The notes under the pieces: model-generated | Told to the model about the DNA's origin: nothing | Databases searched by the model: none | What the model saw: the letters and a program-made list of their open reading frames with translations, nothing else | NCBI RefSeq assembly: GCF_016595465.1 | Contig: NZ_JAENIK010000001.1 | Location: 186,001 to 250,000, forward strand | Origin: Luteolibacter yonseiensis | GTDB taxonomy: Bacteria > Verrucomicrobiota > Verrucomicrobiia > Verrucomicrobiales > Akkermansiaceae | Direction: 5' to 3' | DNA: 64,000 nucleotides | Shown here: positions 52,474-61,917 of the stretch, in pieces | Layout of the letters: each line of letters begins with the position of its first letter | Numbering within the stretch: position 1 is the stretch's first letter | Made by a program: the position numbers and the translations under genes

Positions 52474-55400
52474 TCACCCCTTCGATTTTTCGAAGAACTT
52501 CTGGTAAAGGAACGACGCGATGAATGCGATCACCGCCACGCCGACCAGCGCGCCGATGCGGAAGATGTTCTGGATGGCCGCGAGATCGTGGAGGAACACC
52601 TTCAACAGCGTCACCACCAGCAATCCTACCGCCGCGAAGCGGGCGTGCTCCGAGCCGCTCCGGAACCCGAGTCCCAGCAGGCCGAGCGAGAAGAGCCCCC
52701 ACGCGATGCTGTAGGTCATGTCACGGGCGAAGTTTCCTCCAAAGTTGAAGGCCACGCAGCGGTCGCCCGGGGCGGTGAAGTAGTCGGCGATCTCGATGTT
52801 CAGCAGCAGGAACAACAGGATCCCGCCCAGTGCGAGCAAGGTGCCGCGCGGCTTGAACCGCCGCAGTGGTTCGTGCGGATCAGCCAGCCATGTCGCTCCG
52901 AGGAAATGGGCCGCCGCCACCAGGCCGTAGGCATAGAGATGCCAGTTCAGGATGGGCGTGCCGCCACGCGCGTAATCGGTGAACACCACCGGATTGAGCG
53001 CGAGCCGGACGAACGAGGTGAGCAACAGCGCCAGCCCGGTGAACTGGAGTCCCGGGTGCGGCACGCGCCGGAACAACCAGAGCAGGAGCGCGCCCTCGAT
53101 CGCCCAGCTCACCGTGATCCACTGGCGCTCGAACTGGATCGGGAAAACGAGCGTGATGAAAAGCAAGGCCACCCCGCCGAACCACGCGAGCCGGCTTTGC
53201 TGGCGGGCATCCATTCCCGGGAACCATTTCCAGATGGCATACATTCCGATGAGGGAAGGCACCGCGAACGCCGCCGGGACGAGTCCCATGAAGTCGTTGG
53301 GGAACGACTGTTTCACCAACGAATGGACCAGAAGGAAATGCGCCACTCCGGACAGCGCGGCCGCGATCCATGTTTCGGGGAGATCCGCGCAGCGCTTCCG
53401 CAGGATGAACGGCACCAGCAGGAACAGCGAATAAAAGCCCAGGAACCATGCGAGGGGAATGCCCGGCGCAGGGTTTTTGAAATGATTCAAATACCAGATT
53501 CCCTCGACCGCGAACGTGCCGGTCAATGCGACCAGCATCAGCTTGCCCTGCTTTCCGGAGATGCCCAGGAACGTGAGCAGTCCGGTCATGAGCAGGGCCA
53601 CGAGGAAGACCGGAGTGGGCACCGGGACGGGAAGCTTCCCGAGGGCGAGCAGCAGCAGGACGAATGGCAGCACGGCCGCCGTGATGACCACGTCCGGCGT
53701 CGCTCCTTCTTCCTTTCCGCGATACAACCATTTTCCGGCGATGGTGAAGAGTGCGGAGAAACCGGTGATCACTCCGAGGAACGGCATCAGCGATGTGATG
53801 TCGGCGGGAGCCTTGAACAACCAAGCCCCGGCCACGCCCATGGTCAGCAGAAGGGAAACCAGCACCGGCAAAAGAGCGCCTGACGCGATGGCCAGCACGA
53901 TGACCAGCAGGTCAGCCATCAGAACCGCCCCCCAGAACAGCGGGGGAACCGCAGGCAGGTGGAAAATGGGGATGAGCATCATCACCAGCACCAGAGGGGC
54001 GAACCAGGGGCCGGATCGCTGCGGCAGCATTGCCAGCCGCGCGGGTTGGTAGCGGGCGACCAGCACGGGAACCACCGCGTGCAACGCGCCGAAGACCAGA
54101 CAAGCTCCGAGCAGCCAATGAAGGTTTTCGTCGGTGAGATGGTATTGGGTCCAACAGGCGAGGTGGAGGAAGCCCAGCAGTGCCGTGATGAATTGAGCGA
54201 TCCCCAGGGCCGGGCGAGCCAGCACGGTGGCGATGACTCCGAGATGGACGAGCAGCAGGAAGCCATACAAGAGAACCAGCCGTTCCGCGACCGATTCGTG
54301 GCCCAGCATGACGAACGAGAACAGCACGGCCACGGCGGACAGTCCGAAAACCGAACAGGCGGCATGGAGGTCCGGTCTGGGCCGCTTGATCCATCCGCCG
54401 ACCAGAAACAGGGCGATGAATCCCAGTTGGATTCCCATCGGGATCAGAATTAGGTTGTCATGGGCATACCCACCGTATGAGAAGAATTTGACGAACCAAC
54501 CGATCTGCGTCAGGGCCGTGCCCGCCGCCGCGCACGGAACGAGGAAGTGCCAGCGGTTGTGGCGGGAAACGGCCAGCAGCCCGGCATCCAACAGGGCGAT
54601 GTAGCCGAAGAGTCCCAGCACCTGGTCCTGTCCGGTCGAGAGCAGCACCGGCGTCATGAAACCGCCCAGCATCCCGAGGACCGCCACCACCAGCGCGTTC
54701 AGGCGGACCGAGATGAAAAACGCCGCGCAGGTGATGCAGGCCATCAGGGAGAAGGTCTGGATCGTCCCGAACAACGGGAAGTGATAGATGGCGTGTGCGG
54801 CGAAACTCACCCCGTAGAGGATCAGCACGCCCGTCGCGCAAAAGGCCTGCGCCAGCACGCGATAGCGCGGCAGCCGGTGGGTGAATAGCCCGCCTGCCAG
54901 CAGTCCGGTTCCGGTGAGGAAGCCAAGGATGATCCGGGTGGAAGGTGAGATCAGATTGTTCTCAAAGGCATACTTCACGAAGAAGATCACGCCGAAGAAC
55001 ATCGCCACGCCGCCAAGCCATGCGAAGAGCTTCACGCCCATGAATTTCTCCAGAGAGAAGGGTTCCGCCGGTTCCTTCGCCACGGCGGGTTCCACCGGGA
55101 CAGGGGCTTTTTCCGGGACGGCTTTCTCCGGTGGACCGTCATCTCCGTAGTCGATGAGCTTCCGCCGCTTGGCTGCCGTGGGCAGCGGGGGAGGGAGCGG
55201 GTGGTGTTCCGCACCGGTTCCGACGTCCGGAAGGGAAACCCTTACGGTCACACGCTCTGGTTCGATGTCCGGCCCACGCCCTGCCAATGGCGGTTCGAAC
55301 CGGGGAAGGTTTTCCTCGACGCGCGGGATGTCGGATTTGACCGTTCTTCCCTGCGGAATCACCGCCCGCTCCTCCGGTTTGGGAGCACGGCCCCCGAGGT

Positions 55401-55566
55401 GGGACATCTCGTTTTCCAACTGTCCGATGCGGGCCAGCGCGTCCTGGAGGTCGGTCCGTGCCTGCCTGGCCTCGCTTCTGGCATCGGACGCTCTCGCCAG
55501 GGCGACGAAGGGGGCGATGACGAACCAGATCAGAACGAGTACTGCGATGATGATGATGCCTTCCAT
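52474..55566 (-). CDS. DUF2339 giant membrane protein
   Basis: From ATG 55566 the protein has 1030 residues. It begins with a transmembrane segment (MEGIIIIAVLVLIWFVIAPF) and a short coiled coil (SDARSEARQARTDLQDALARIG). A low-complexity linker with PLPPPLP follows. The rest is a long series of more than 20 predicted transmembrane helices with the DUF2339 start FMGVKLFAWLGGVAMFFGVIFFVKYAFE near residue 170. Members are found in many Gram-negative bacteria; function is unknown. It converges on the mprF-acvB operon with a 27-bp gap. Confidence 0.8.
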   Translation of the reverse strand: MEGIIIIAVLVLIWFVIAPFVALARASDARSEARQARTDLQDALARIGQLENEMSHLGGRAPKPEERAVIPQGRTVKSDIPRVEENLPRFEPPLAGRGPDIEPERVTVRVSLPDVGTGAEHHPLPPPLPTAAKRRKLIDYGDDGPPEKAVPEKAPVPVEPAVAKEPAEPFSLEKFMGVKLFAWLGGVAMFFGVIFFVKYAFENNLISPSTRIILGFLTGTGLLAGGLFTHRLPRYRVLAQAFCATGVLILYGVSFAAHAIYHFPLFGTIQTFSLMACITCAAFFISVRLNALVVAVLGMLGGFMTPVLLSTGQDQVLGLFGYIALLDAGLLAVSRHNRWHFLVPCAAAGTALTQIGWFVKFFSYGGYAHDNLILIPMGIQLGFIALFLVGGWIKRPRPDLHAACSVFGLSAVAVLFSFVMLGHESVAERLVLLYGFLLLVHLGVIATVLARPALGIAQFITALLGFLHLACWTQYHLTDENLHWLLGACLVFGALHAVVPVLVARYQPARLAMLPQRSGPWFAPLVLVMMLIPIFHLPAVPPLFWGAVLMADLLVIVLAIASGALLPVLVSLLLTMGVAGAWLFKAPADITSLMPFLGVITGFSALFTIAGKWLYRGKEEGATPDVVITAAVLPFVLLLLALGKLPVPVPTPVFLVALLMTGLLTFLGISGKQGKLMLVALTGTFAVEGIWYLNHFKNPAPGIPLAWFLGFYSLFLLVPFILRKRCADLPETWIAAALSGVAHFLLVHSLVKQSFPNDFMGLVPAAFAVPSLIGMYAIWKWFPGMDARQQSRLAWFGGVALLFITLVFPIQFERQWITVSWAIEGALLLWLFRRVPHPGLQFTGLALLLTSFVRLALNPVVFTDYARGGTPILNWHLYAYGLVAAAHFLGATWLADPHEPLRRFKPRGTLLALGGILLFLLLNIEIADYFTAPGDRCVAFNFGGNFARDMTYSIAWGLFSLGLLGLGFRSGSEHARFAAVGLLVVTLLKVFLHDLAAIQNIFRIGALVGVAVIAFIASFLYQKFFEKSKG

Positions 55567-55722
55567 GGGAATTGCCAGAATACTATCCCGGGAACTTCCA
55601 CTGGCCACCTGAAATTGATAGTGACAAGGCGGACACACTCCATGGTCCGGCGGCCCGGTGTTAGAGTTCGCCGTGTCAATCGTCTCCCATGTTCATCCGC
55701 GGTGGAAAATCCGACCGCGCCG

Positions 55723-57033
55723 TCATTCGTCGCTGTATCCCACGACGCCCTTGGGAAATCCATTCTTGTGCAACTCCTCCGCACGCCGGATCTGGGTGTC
55801 GATTCCGCGATAGAGCTCCGCCGGATCGTAGGGCGTGATTTCCGCCGGACTCATGCCGACTCCCTCGATGCCCTTCCCTCCATTGAAGCGCGCCTTGTTG
55901 GAAAAAACGGAGTAATACACGCTGAACAAACCGCTGGGCACCGCGACCTTCGTTTTCTGCGATGACATGCCCGCCGTCGGCGTGTCTCCGATGGTATAGG
56001 CGCGGCCACCGTCTTCCTTGAACATGCCCGCGATGGTCTCGCCCGCGGAACGGATCCCCGCGTCATAGATCACCACCATGGGACCGTCGTAGGGATTGGG
56101 ACCCTGGCTGGTGGCGTTGGCCCATCGTTTGCCAGCGGGAAGGAAGCGGCCCATCACCGCCTCATGATCGCAACCTCCGCCACCGTTCGCCCGCAGGTCG
56201 AGGATGAGGCCGGGGACGTTGCCGAGTTCTCCGAGCATCTTGTCGAGTTGTTCGGGGAGCTTGCCGGGGATGTCCCGCAGGTGGATGTAACCGTATCCGT
56301 CCGGAGTTTTTCCATAGGACTGCCTTCCCTCGGATTTCAGGTCCTTCGGCGGCACCGCGGGACCAAAAGGCGCGAAGTTCGGGCCTCCCCGGCGGGTGAT
56401 GGTGATTTTTTCGATCTTGTCCGCATCCGGTGCCTTCACTTCGAACGCGATCTCCGTTCCCTCCCAATCCGCAAGCCCCCAGTGGCAGGCCGAATAGAGT
56501 GCCATCTGGTCGGTGGAAAAACCGGAGGTGTCCCGCATTTCCGCCATCTTGCGGTCAAGCCACTGGCGTGCGGGCGTGCCATCGATGGCGACCACTTCCT
56601 GCCCGGGCTTGATCCCGGATTCCAGCGATGGGCCGAAGGAGGTCCGCACATAAACCTTGTCTCCCACCACCAGCAGATGGACGCGGGGTCCCGTCCAGCG
56701 TCTGCCCTGCGACTCATCCGGCCAAGGCACCTTCACGTCCCGCAGCGAGGCGTGGCCGTCCTTGAGCCGGGCCAGCAGGCGTCCGCAGAGCTTCACGTGC
56801 TCGCTGTCGGTTTTCACCGATTTCACCGCCTCGCGGAATTCCGTCTTCACCGCCTCCCAGTCGATCTTCTTGTTTTCGAAAAAGATGCCCGCCCGCTTCG
56901 GCAGTTCCTCCAACAGGAACTCCACATCCTTGGCATAGGTGGCGGGATCCGTCCCGCCGGCACGGGCGGCACCCCGGGCGGCCAGCAGGCAGAGGGTGCA
57001 AACACCGGTTTTCAAAAATGAGCGGAGTTTCAT
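55723..57033 (-). CDS. Secreted S41-family (C-terminal processing) peptidase
   Basis: The 436-residue protein has a signal peptide (LKTGVCTLCLLAARGAARA). It has an N-terminal helical part, a PDZ-like segment (YVRTSFGPSLESGIKPGQEVVAIDGTPAR near residue 128) and the S41 catalytic fold. That fold begins GYIHLRDIPGKLPEQLDKML, continues GLILDLRANGGGG, and has the probable nucleophile Ser in YDAGIRSAGETIAGM near 325. The usual second-site Lys is probably in TAGMSSQKTKVAVP. Such proteases cleave C-termini of exported proteins. It is transcribed in the same direction as the BlaR-like locus upstream, 22 bp from its last gene. Confidence 0.75.
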   Translation of the reverse strand: MKLRSFLKTGVCTLCLLAARGAARAGGTDPATYAKDVEFLLEELPKRAGIFFENKKIDWEAVKTEFREAVKSVKTDSEHVKLCGRLLARLKDGHASLRDVKVPWPDESQGRRWTGPRVHLLVVGDKVYVRTSFGPSLESGIKPGQEVVAIDGTPARQWLDRKMAEMRDTSGFSTDQMALYSACHWGLADWEGTEIAFEVKAPDADKIEKITITRRGGPNFAPFGPAVPPKDLKSEGRQSYGKTPDGYGYIHLRDIPGKLPEQLDKMLGELGNVPGLILDLRANGGGGCDHEAVMGRFLPAGKRWANATSQGPNPYDGPMVVIYDAGIRSAGETIAGMFKEDGGRAYTIGDTPTAGMSSQKTKVAVPSGLFSVYYSVFSNKARFNGGKGIEGVGMSPAEITPYDPAELYRGIDTQIRRAEELHKNGFPKGVVGYSDE

Positions 57034-57055
57034 GACCGGATGGAGGGTGAGGGGT

Positions 57056-57622
57056 TCACTCCTTGTCGAGGAAGTTGACCAGGAGCTCGCCGCGGTGGTC
57101 GGTCGCGGTCGCGTAGTCCTTGCGGATCTCCTCCATCAGCTTCTTCGCTTTCGCGGCGTCGCCCCGCTGCTTCTCCTTCCCGGCCAGCAGGAGCCTCGCC
57201 CAGCCTCCCACGGAAGTACCATTGAGATAGTAGCAATCGCTGTATTCCTTGATGGCCATTTCCAGATATTCGCGCGATTCGTCCGGATCACGGGAAAACT
57301 GGCCGATGTAACACGCGGCGCAGCCCGCGCGGTTCGACTTCGGATACTTCTCGATGACCTGCTTGAGCAACTCCTGGTTCTCCGGCGTGCGGGGATTCTC
57401 GTTCGCCTTCTGGTAGAGCCCCTCCATGGATTCCAGCTCGTCGCCCTTGAGTTTTTTCCCGTCCTTCTGCCAGGCATCGCGGGCCTTGTCCTTGTTTTCC
57501 TCCGCCGCCCGTTCGCGCTGGCGTTCGGTCGCCTTGCCCTTGTCGGACGGTTCGTCCTTGGCGGACAGTGGAGCGGTGGCGAGGGCGGGCAACGCCAGCA
57601 GGAGCAGCCATTTCGTGTTCAT
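57056..57622 (-). CDS. Secreted companion protein sharing the C-terminal domain of the adjacent M56 sensor
   Basis: The 188-residue protein has a signal peptide (MNTKWLLLLALPALATAPLSA), a charged coiled-coil stretch (KATERQRERAAEENKDKA) and a C-terminal domain with YPKSNRAGCAACYIG and YSDCYYLNGTSVGGWARLLLA. The same pattern, YPRSNRTGCAKLF and SGDCYYLDGTSVGGVARLILA, ends the M56 sensor encoded 35 bp upstream. The two conserved cysteines and the DG(T)SVGG turn suggest a TPR-like pair with a disulphide. It may compete with or imitate the sensor domain in the periplasm. No database family is known to me. Confidence 0.7.
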   Translation of the reverse strand: MNTKWLLLLALPALATAPLSAKDEPSDKGKATERQRERAAEENKDKARDAWQKDGKKLKGDELESMEGLYQKANENPRTPENQELLKQVIEKYPKSNRAGCAACYIGQFSRDPDESREYLEMAIKEYSDCYYLNGTSVGGWARLLLAGKEKQRGDAAKAKKLMEEIRKDYATATDHRGELLVNFLDKE

Positions 57623-57657
57623 TGTGTTTTTTCAGGGTTGTGGGTTGAACAAAATTC

Positions 57658-59238
57658 TCAGAGGCCGGCCCGCAGTTCGCGCGCGGCGTCTTCCAGCGGA
57701 TTTCCCTCGTGGTCGAGATAACCGGCGAAGTCCTTTTCAAGCTCATCCAGCCATTTCCCCGCCTCATCCGTCCTGCCCGCCGCCACCAGATCCTGCGCCA
57801 GGATCAGCCGCGCGACCCCGCCCACCGATGTCCCATCGAGATAATAGCAATCGCCCGATTCCGCGATGACCTCCCGCAGCTTCCGCTCGCGGACTGTGCC
57901 GGACGCCGCACGGGCGGAGAAAAGCTTCGCGCAGCCGGTCCGGTTCGAGCGCGGGTATCTGGCGGACAACTCCGCATAGACCTCTTCCTTTTCCGCTGTG
58001 GTCAGCTTCCTGCGTGCCTCCTGATAGATCGTCTCGATGGCGTTGCGCTGCTCGGCATCATAGACGTTGGCGTCCTCGGCCTGTCTTGCGGAAGCCCGCC
58101 GCTGGTTGAGTTCCACGCGTTCCTCGCGGTCGCTTTTCTTTTGCAGCCGTCCTTCGAGATCCGTCACCCGCGCTTCCAACCGCTGGATTTCCCCGTGTGC
58201 CGCGACTTCCCCGGCGAACCCGCCACGGAAGCTGGGCAGCAGGAGCAGCAGCGCCAGCAGCACGGCGGCGGTCATGGCCGACGACTGGCGCAGCGGAGCG
58301 ATGCCCCGCAGCAACCAGCGCATCCGCCAGCGCGCCGTCCGCCCCTCAAGGCTGAGGCCCGGCATCATCGCCCGATTGAACGAAACCCGGGACTGGGCAC
58401 GCTCCACCAGCGACAGGAATCCGGTGGCGGATTCCTTCGGCAGAATGCCCGTCACCCGCACGGCGGATTCATCGCAGGCACGCTCGCGCAGGGCCGAGGC
58501 CGCGATGCCGGCCACCCACACGGCGGGATTGAAAAAACAAAGAAGCGCGCACGCCGCCTGTGCCAGCGAGACGGCCCAGTCGCCATGGCGCAGGTGCGAA
58601 ACCTCGTGAGCCAGCGTCCACCGGAGCTGTGGCTGGCTGAGTTTTTCCGCAAGGCCGGTGGGAAGGATGACACAAGGCTTGCGCCCGCCCCATGCGGCGG
58701 GGGAGGAAAGCTCGTCGCTTTCACGCAGACCTGTTCCGGCGAGATCGAGGCGTGTGACCCAATCGGCATCCAGTCCCAGATCCGCGGCTTCCACCGTCCG
58801 GGCGTCCCTGACAAGCCGCCACGTTCTCCATGCGCGCAGGCCTGACAGGCCGGCTCCCACCGCCACGACACCGGACCACATGACGAAGAGCCATCCCTTC
58901 GTCCCGATGGAAAACGGCTCATGCCCTTGCTCGGAGGCGGAAACCATCAGAGAGCGTTCGTCCATCATTTCGGGATGATCTGCGGAAACATCCGCCAGGG
59001 GTGATGACGTCTCCTTGAAACGGGCGGCATCCCAGCCGGGCATCGCCACCGGAGTGGGGATCAGCGACTTCGCCATCACCAGCAAAAACAACCACATGCC
59101 CCAGCGCGCGGGGATCACCTTGCGGAACAACATCCACAGAATCCCGGCGACCAGCAACGCCAGCGTCCCGTCCGCCAGGGCGCCGATCGCCCACACCGAC
59201 CAAGGATCCGACAGGGAACGGATGGTTTCCGCGATCAT
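57658..59238 (-). CDS. BlaR1/M56-family zinc metallopeptidase sensor
   Basis: The 526-residue protein has four or five transmembrane segments and a cytoplasmic zinc-protease core with HEVSH near residue 214 and the downstream glutamate in ALRERACDESAVR near 250. The extracytoplasmic C-terminal half carries a coiled coil (EIQRLEARVTDLEGRLQKK) and a TPR-like domain, but no beta-lactam-binding penicillin-binding-protein domain. BlaR1-type proteins cut their BlaI repressor when the sensor domain binds its ligand. The ATG overlaps the BlaI stop codon by 4 bp (ATGA). The sensor domain matches the separate protein encoded next, so the ligand is probably not a beta-lactam. Confidence 0.8.
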   Translation of the reverse strand: MIAETIRSLSDPWSVWAIGALADGTLALLVAGILWMLFRKVIPARWGMWLFLLVMAKSLIPTPVAMPGWDAARFKETSSPLADVSADHPEMMDERSLMVSASEQGHEPFSIGTKGWLFVMWSGVVAVGAGLSGLRAWRTWRLVRDARTVEAADLGLDADWVTRLDLAGTGLRESDELSSPAAWGGRKPCVILPTGLAEKLSQPQLRWTLAHEVSHLRHGDWAVSLAQAACALLCFFNPAVWVAGIAASALRERACDESAVRVTGILPKESATGFLSLVERAQSRVSFNRAMMPGLSLEGRTARWRMRWLLRGIAPLRQSSAMTAAVLLALLLLLPSFRGGFAGEVAAHGEIQRLEARVTDLEGRLQKKSDREERVELNQRRASARQAEDANVYDAEQRNAIETIYQEARRKLTTAEKEEVYAELSARYPRSNRTGCAKLFSARAASGTVRERKLREVIAESGDCYYLDGTSVGGVARLILAQDLVAAGRTDEAGKWLDELEKDFAGYLDHEGNPLEDAARELRAGL

Positions 59239-59642
59239 GGCTCCTTGTCCCCGGCGGGTGGTTGATCCTCCGCTTCCGCCAGCACCCTCCTCAGCTCCGC
59301 CACGTCGTCCACGCCGAGACGGGTTTTCCCGATCATGTAGGCAAGCAGCGGGCCTCCGAGGGAGCCCGGCATCTTGTCGAGCAGGTGATCCGCCGCCTCA
59401 CGCAGGCTGGCGGACATGCTGGTCTTCGGCTCGTAGAGGAAGCTGTTGCCGATCCGCGTCGCCTTCAACCGCTTCTTCTCCACCAGCCGTGCGAGATAGG
59501 TCTTCGTCGTGGTGGCCGCCCAACCGTGGCGCTCCTCCGCGAGCTTTGAAGCATCGCGCGCGGCGCAACGTTTCAACTCCCAGACGATGTTCATCAGGAG
59601 CCATTCGTTGTCGGTGAGGGAACTGGAGGATCTGCCGGCCAT
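59235..59642 (-). CDS. BlaI/MecI-family transcriptional repressor
   Basis: The 135-residue protein starts LTDNEWLLMNIVWEL, the standard BlaI/MecI helix pattern. A recognition helix follows (GWAATTTKTYLARLVEKKRLK), then a winged strand (ATRIGNSFLYEPKTS). The C-terminal dimerisation helices are present (REAADHLLDKMPGSLG). BlaI dimers repress their own operon until the sensor protease cuts them. The gene precedes the M56 sensor with a 4-bp overlap, the normal arrangement. A possible operator lies at 59669-59684. Confidence 0.85.
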   Translation of the reverse strand: MAGRSSSSLTDNEWLLMNIVWELKRCAARDASKLAEERHGWAATTTKTYLARLVEKKRLKATRIGNSFLYEPKTSMSASLREAADHLLDKMPGSLGGPLLAYMIGKTRLGVDDVAELRRVLAEAEDQPPAGDKEP

Positions 59643-59668
59643 CGGGAAACTAAATTGATTAGTTGAAC

Positions 59669-59684
59669 GACTACAACATTAGTC
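59669..59684. promoter_or_regulatory. Candidate BlaI operator
   Basis: GACTA-CAACAT-TAGTC is a perfect inverted repeat with 5-bp arms, 27 bp upstream of the blaI start codon. It contains ACTACA and TTAGTC elements of the kind expected for BlaI/MecI half-sites. The assignment is inferred from position and symmetry. Confidence 0.45.
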
Positions 59685-59766
59685 ATTCTATCCGATGTGG
59701 CAAGAAGATTTACGGCGGATTTCCTCCGAGGGCTCTATACGACCTATACGCAGGCCGCTGGAAAAC

Positions 59767-61806
59767 TCACCAGATCTTCACCCGGTCCTCCGGTTTCACG
59801 TAAAGCTTGTCACCGGGCTTGATGTCGAAGGCCTCGTACCAGGCGTCGATGTTTCTAACAATGCCATTGACGCGGGCGATGGCCGGGGAATGCGGGTCGG
59901 AGTGGATCTGCTTGAGCAGCATCTCGTCGCGGACCTTCTGCCGCCACACCTGCGCCCAGCCAAGGAACACCCGCTGGACGCCCGTGGTGCCGTCGATGAC
60001 CGGGGCGGGTTGTCCCTTGAGCGATGCCAGGTAGGCGTCGAGGGCGAGGTTCAGTCCGCCCAGATCGCCGATATTCTCGCCCATGGTGAGCTGCCCGTTG
60101 ATGCGCTGGCCGGGCATGATCTCGATTTCCTCATACTGCTTGCCAAGCCGTTCCGCGCGCTCGGCGAATTTTCCCGCGTCCTCGTCGGTCCACCAGTCCT
60201 GGAGGACTCCGTCCCCGTTGGACTTGCGGCCCTGGTCGTCGAAGCCGTGGCTGATCTCATGGCCGATGACCCCGCCGATGCCGCCGTAGTTGATGGCCGG
60301 GTCCGCCTTGGGGTCGAAGAACGGCGGCTGGAGGATGGCGGCGGGGAAGACAATCTCGTTCATCGTCGAGTTATAATAGGCGTTCACCGTCTGCGGCGGC
60401 ATTCCCCATTCCTTGCGGTCCACCGGTTCGTCGAGGCGGTCCAGCTCCTCTTTCCATGAAACAGCCGAGGCCCGGACCACGTTGCCGTAGAGGTCGTCGG
60501 GCTTTATTTCCAAGGCGGAGTAGTCCTTCCATTTGTCGGGATAGCCGATCTTCACGGTGAACTTGGCGAGCTTGTCCTGTGCCGCCTTCTTGGTGGCGTC
60601 GCCCATCCATTCCAGGCCGTTGATGCGGATGGCCAGGGCGGCCCGCACGTTGTTGACCAGATCCAGCATCTGTTGCTTGGATTCCTCGGGGAAGTAGCGT
60701 TTCACGTAGATCCGGCCGACCTCCTCGCCGAGGGTCTTGTTGGTCACATCGACGCCGCGTTTCCAGCGGTCCATCTGCTCGGGTTGTCCGGAAAGGGTCT
60801 TGTTGTTGAACTCGAAGCTGGCATCGACAAAAGCCTTCGACAGGAACGGTGCGGACGCGCTGGCCAGCCCGCAGGCGGTCCACGCCTTCAGCAGGTCCAA
60901 GGGAGTCTCCGCGAAGATCGCCGCCTTCGCGGGAAAGGCGGTGTTGTCGGTGACGATCACGTTGCCCACCTTGGAAAGTCCCTTGCCACCCAGGAGCTTT
61001 GCGAAATCGAATCCCGGAGCATACTCCGCCAGGGCGGAGGGAGTCATGGGGTTGTAGGTCTTGTCGCGGTTCCGCCGCTCGGCGCGCTCCCATGTTTTTT
61101 CCGCCAGCCGGGTCTCGAACGCGATGATCTCCTTCGCCGTTGCCGCGGGCTCGGGCCACTCGATCAGGGTCAGCAGTGTGGCGAGATAAGTCTCATACTT
61201 GGTGCGGATCGCCGCGAATTCAGGCTTCAGGTAATAGTTCTTGTCCGGCAGCCCGAGTCCGCCGGAACTGACATAAACCGTGTATTTCGCGGGATTCTTC
61301 GCATCCGCACCGATTCCCGCCTCGAAAACCCCGCGACCGAAGATCTCCGGCGAGGCCGTGATGGCGACCAGTTCCTCGCGGCTGGCTGCGTTGCGGATCT
61401 TCGCCAGGTCTCCGGCGAGTGGCGTGGCTCCGAGTTTTTCGACCGCCGCCTCATCCATGAAGGAGCGGTAGAACTCCCCGATCTTCCGGGTTTCCGCCGT
61501 CGGACTCTTGACCGCCTCATCGAGGATCCCCCGGACACGGGCTTCCGAGAGGATCGCCAGCGCGTCGAAGTTGCCGAAGCGGGCGCGATCCGCCGGGATG
61601 GTGGTGTTGTCCAGATAGGTTCCGTTCGTGTAGTTGAAAAAGTCGTCGCCGGGCTTCACGGACTCCTTGCGGCCTGCGAGGTCGAATCCCCAGGTGCCGA
61701 AGCGTGGGGCTGCCGTGGATTCGCCGGTTTGTGCGACCGCTTCCGATGCGAGGGCGGCGAGTGCGAGCAAGGTCGAGAGGGCGGCGTGGGAAAGGCGGGT
61801 GTTCAT
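59767..61806 (-). CDS. Secreted M13-family metalloendopeptidase (neprilysin/PepO type)
   Basis: The 679-residue protein has a signal peptide (SHAALSTLLALAALASEAVA), the substrate-binding motif NAYYNSTMNEIVFPAAILQ near residue 475 and the zinc motif IGHEISHGFDDQG near 517. The third ligand motif, MGENIGDLGGLNLALDAY, lies near 575. A terminal DPHSPAIARVNGIVRNID motif completes the M13 signature. These enzymes cleave short peptides outside the cytoplasm. Length matches the family (about 670-700). It lies downstream of the BlaI locus on the same strand but 125 bp away. Confidence 0.85.
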   Translation of the reverse strand: MNTRLSHAALSTLLALAALASEAVAQTGESTAAPRFGTWGFDLAGRKESVKPGDDFFNYTNGTYLDNTTIPADRARFGNFDALAILSEARVRGILDEAVKSPTAETRKIGEFYRSFMDEAAVEKLGATPLAGDLAKIRNAASREELVAITASPEIFGRGVFEAGIGADAKNPAKYTVYVSSGGLGLPDKNYYLKPEFAAIRTKYETYLATLLTLIEWPEPAATAKEIIAFETRLAEKTWERAERRNRDKTYNPMTPSALAEYAPGFDFAKLLGGKGLSKVGNVIVTDNTAFPAKAAIFAETPLDLLKAWTACGLASASAPFLSKAFVDASFEFNNKTLSGQPEQMDRWKRGVDVTNKTLGEEVGRIYVKRYFPEESKQQMLDLVNNVRAALAIRINGLEWMGDATKKAAQDKLAKFTVKIGYPDKWKDYSALEIKPDDLYGNVVRASAVSWKEELDRLDEPVDRKEWGMPPQTVNAYYNSTMNEIVFPAAILQPPFFDPKADPAINYGGIGGVIGHEISHGFDDQGRKSNGDGVLQDWWTDEDAGKFAERAERLGKQYEEIEIMPGQRINGQLTMGENIGDLGGLNLALDAYLASLKGQPAPVIDGTTGVQRVFLGWAQVWRQKVRDEMLLKQIHSDPHSPAIARVNGIVRNIDAWYEAFDIKPGDKLYVKPEDRVKIW

Positions 61807-61917
61807 GATGGTTCGTGCGGGAAAGCGGAAGGCGGGCCAAGGTGGGGCGGAAAATTCCGATGTTCAAGCGTCACGGGCGGAGGGAGACGTCTGTGAAATG
61901 CCGCCGTTGCGGACGAT

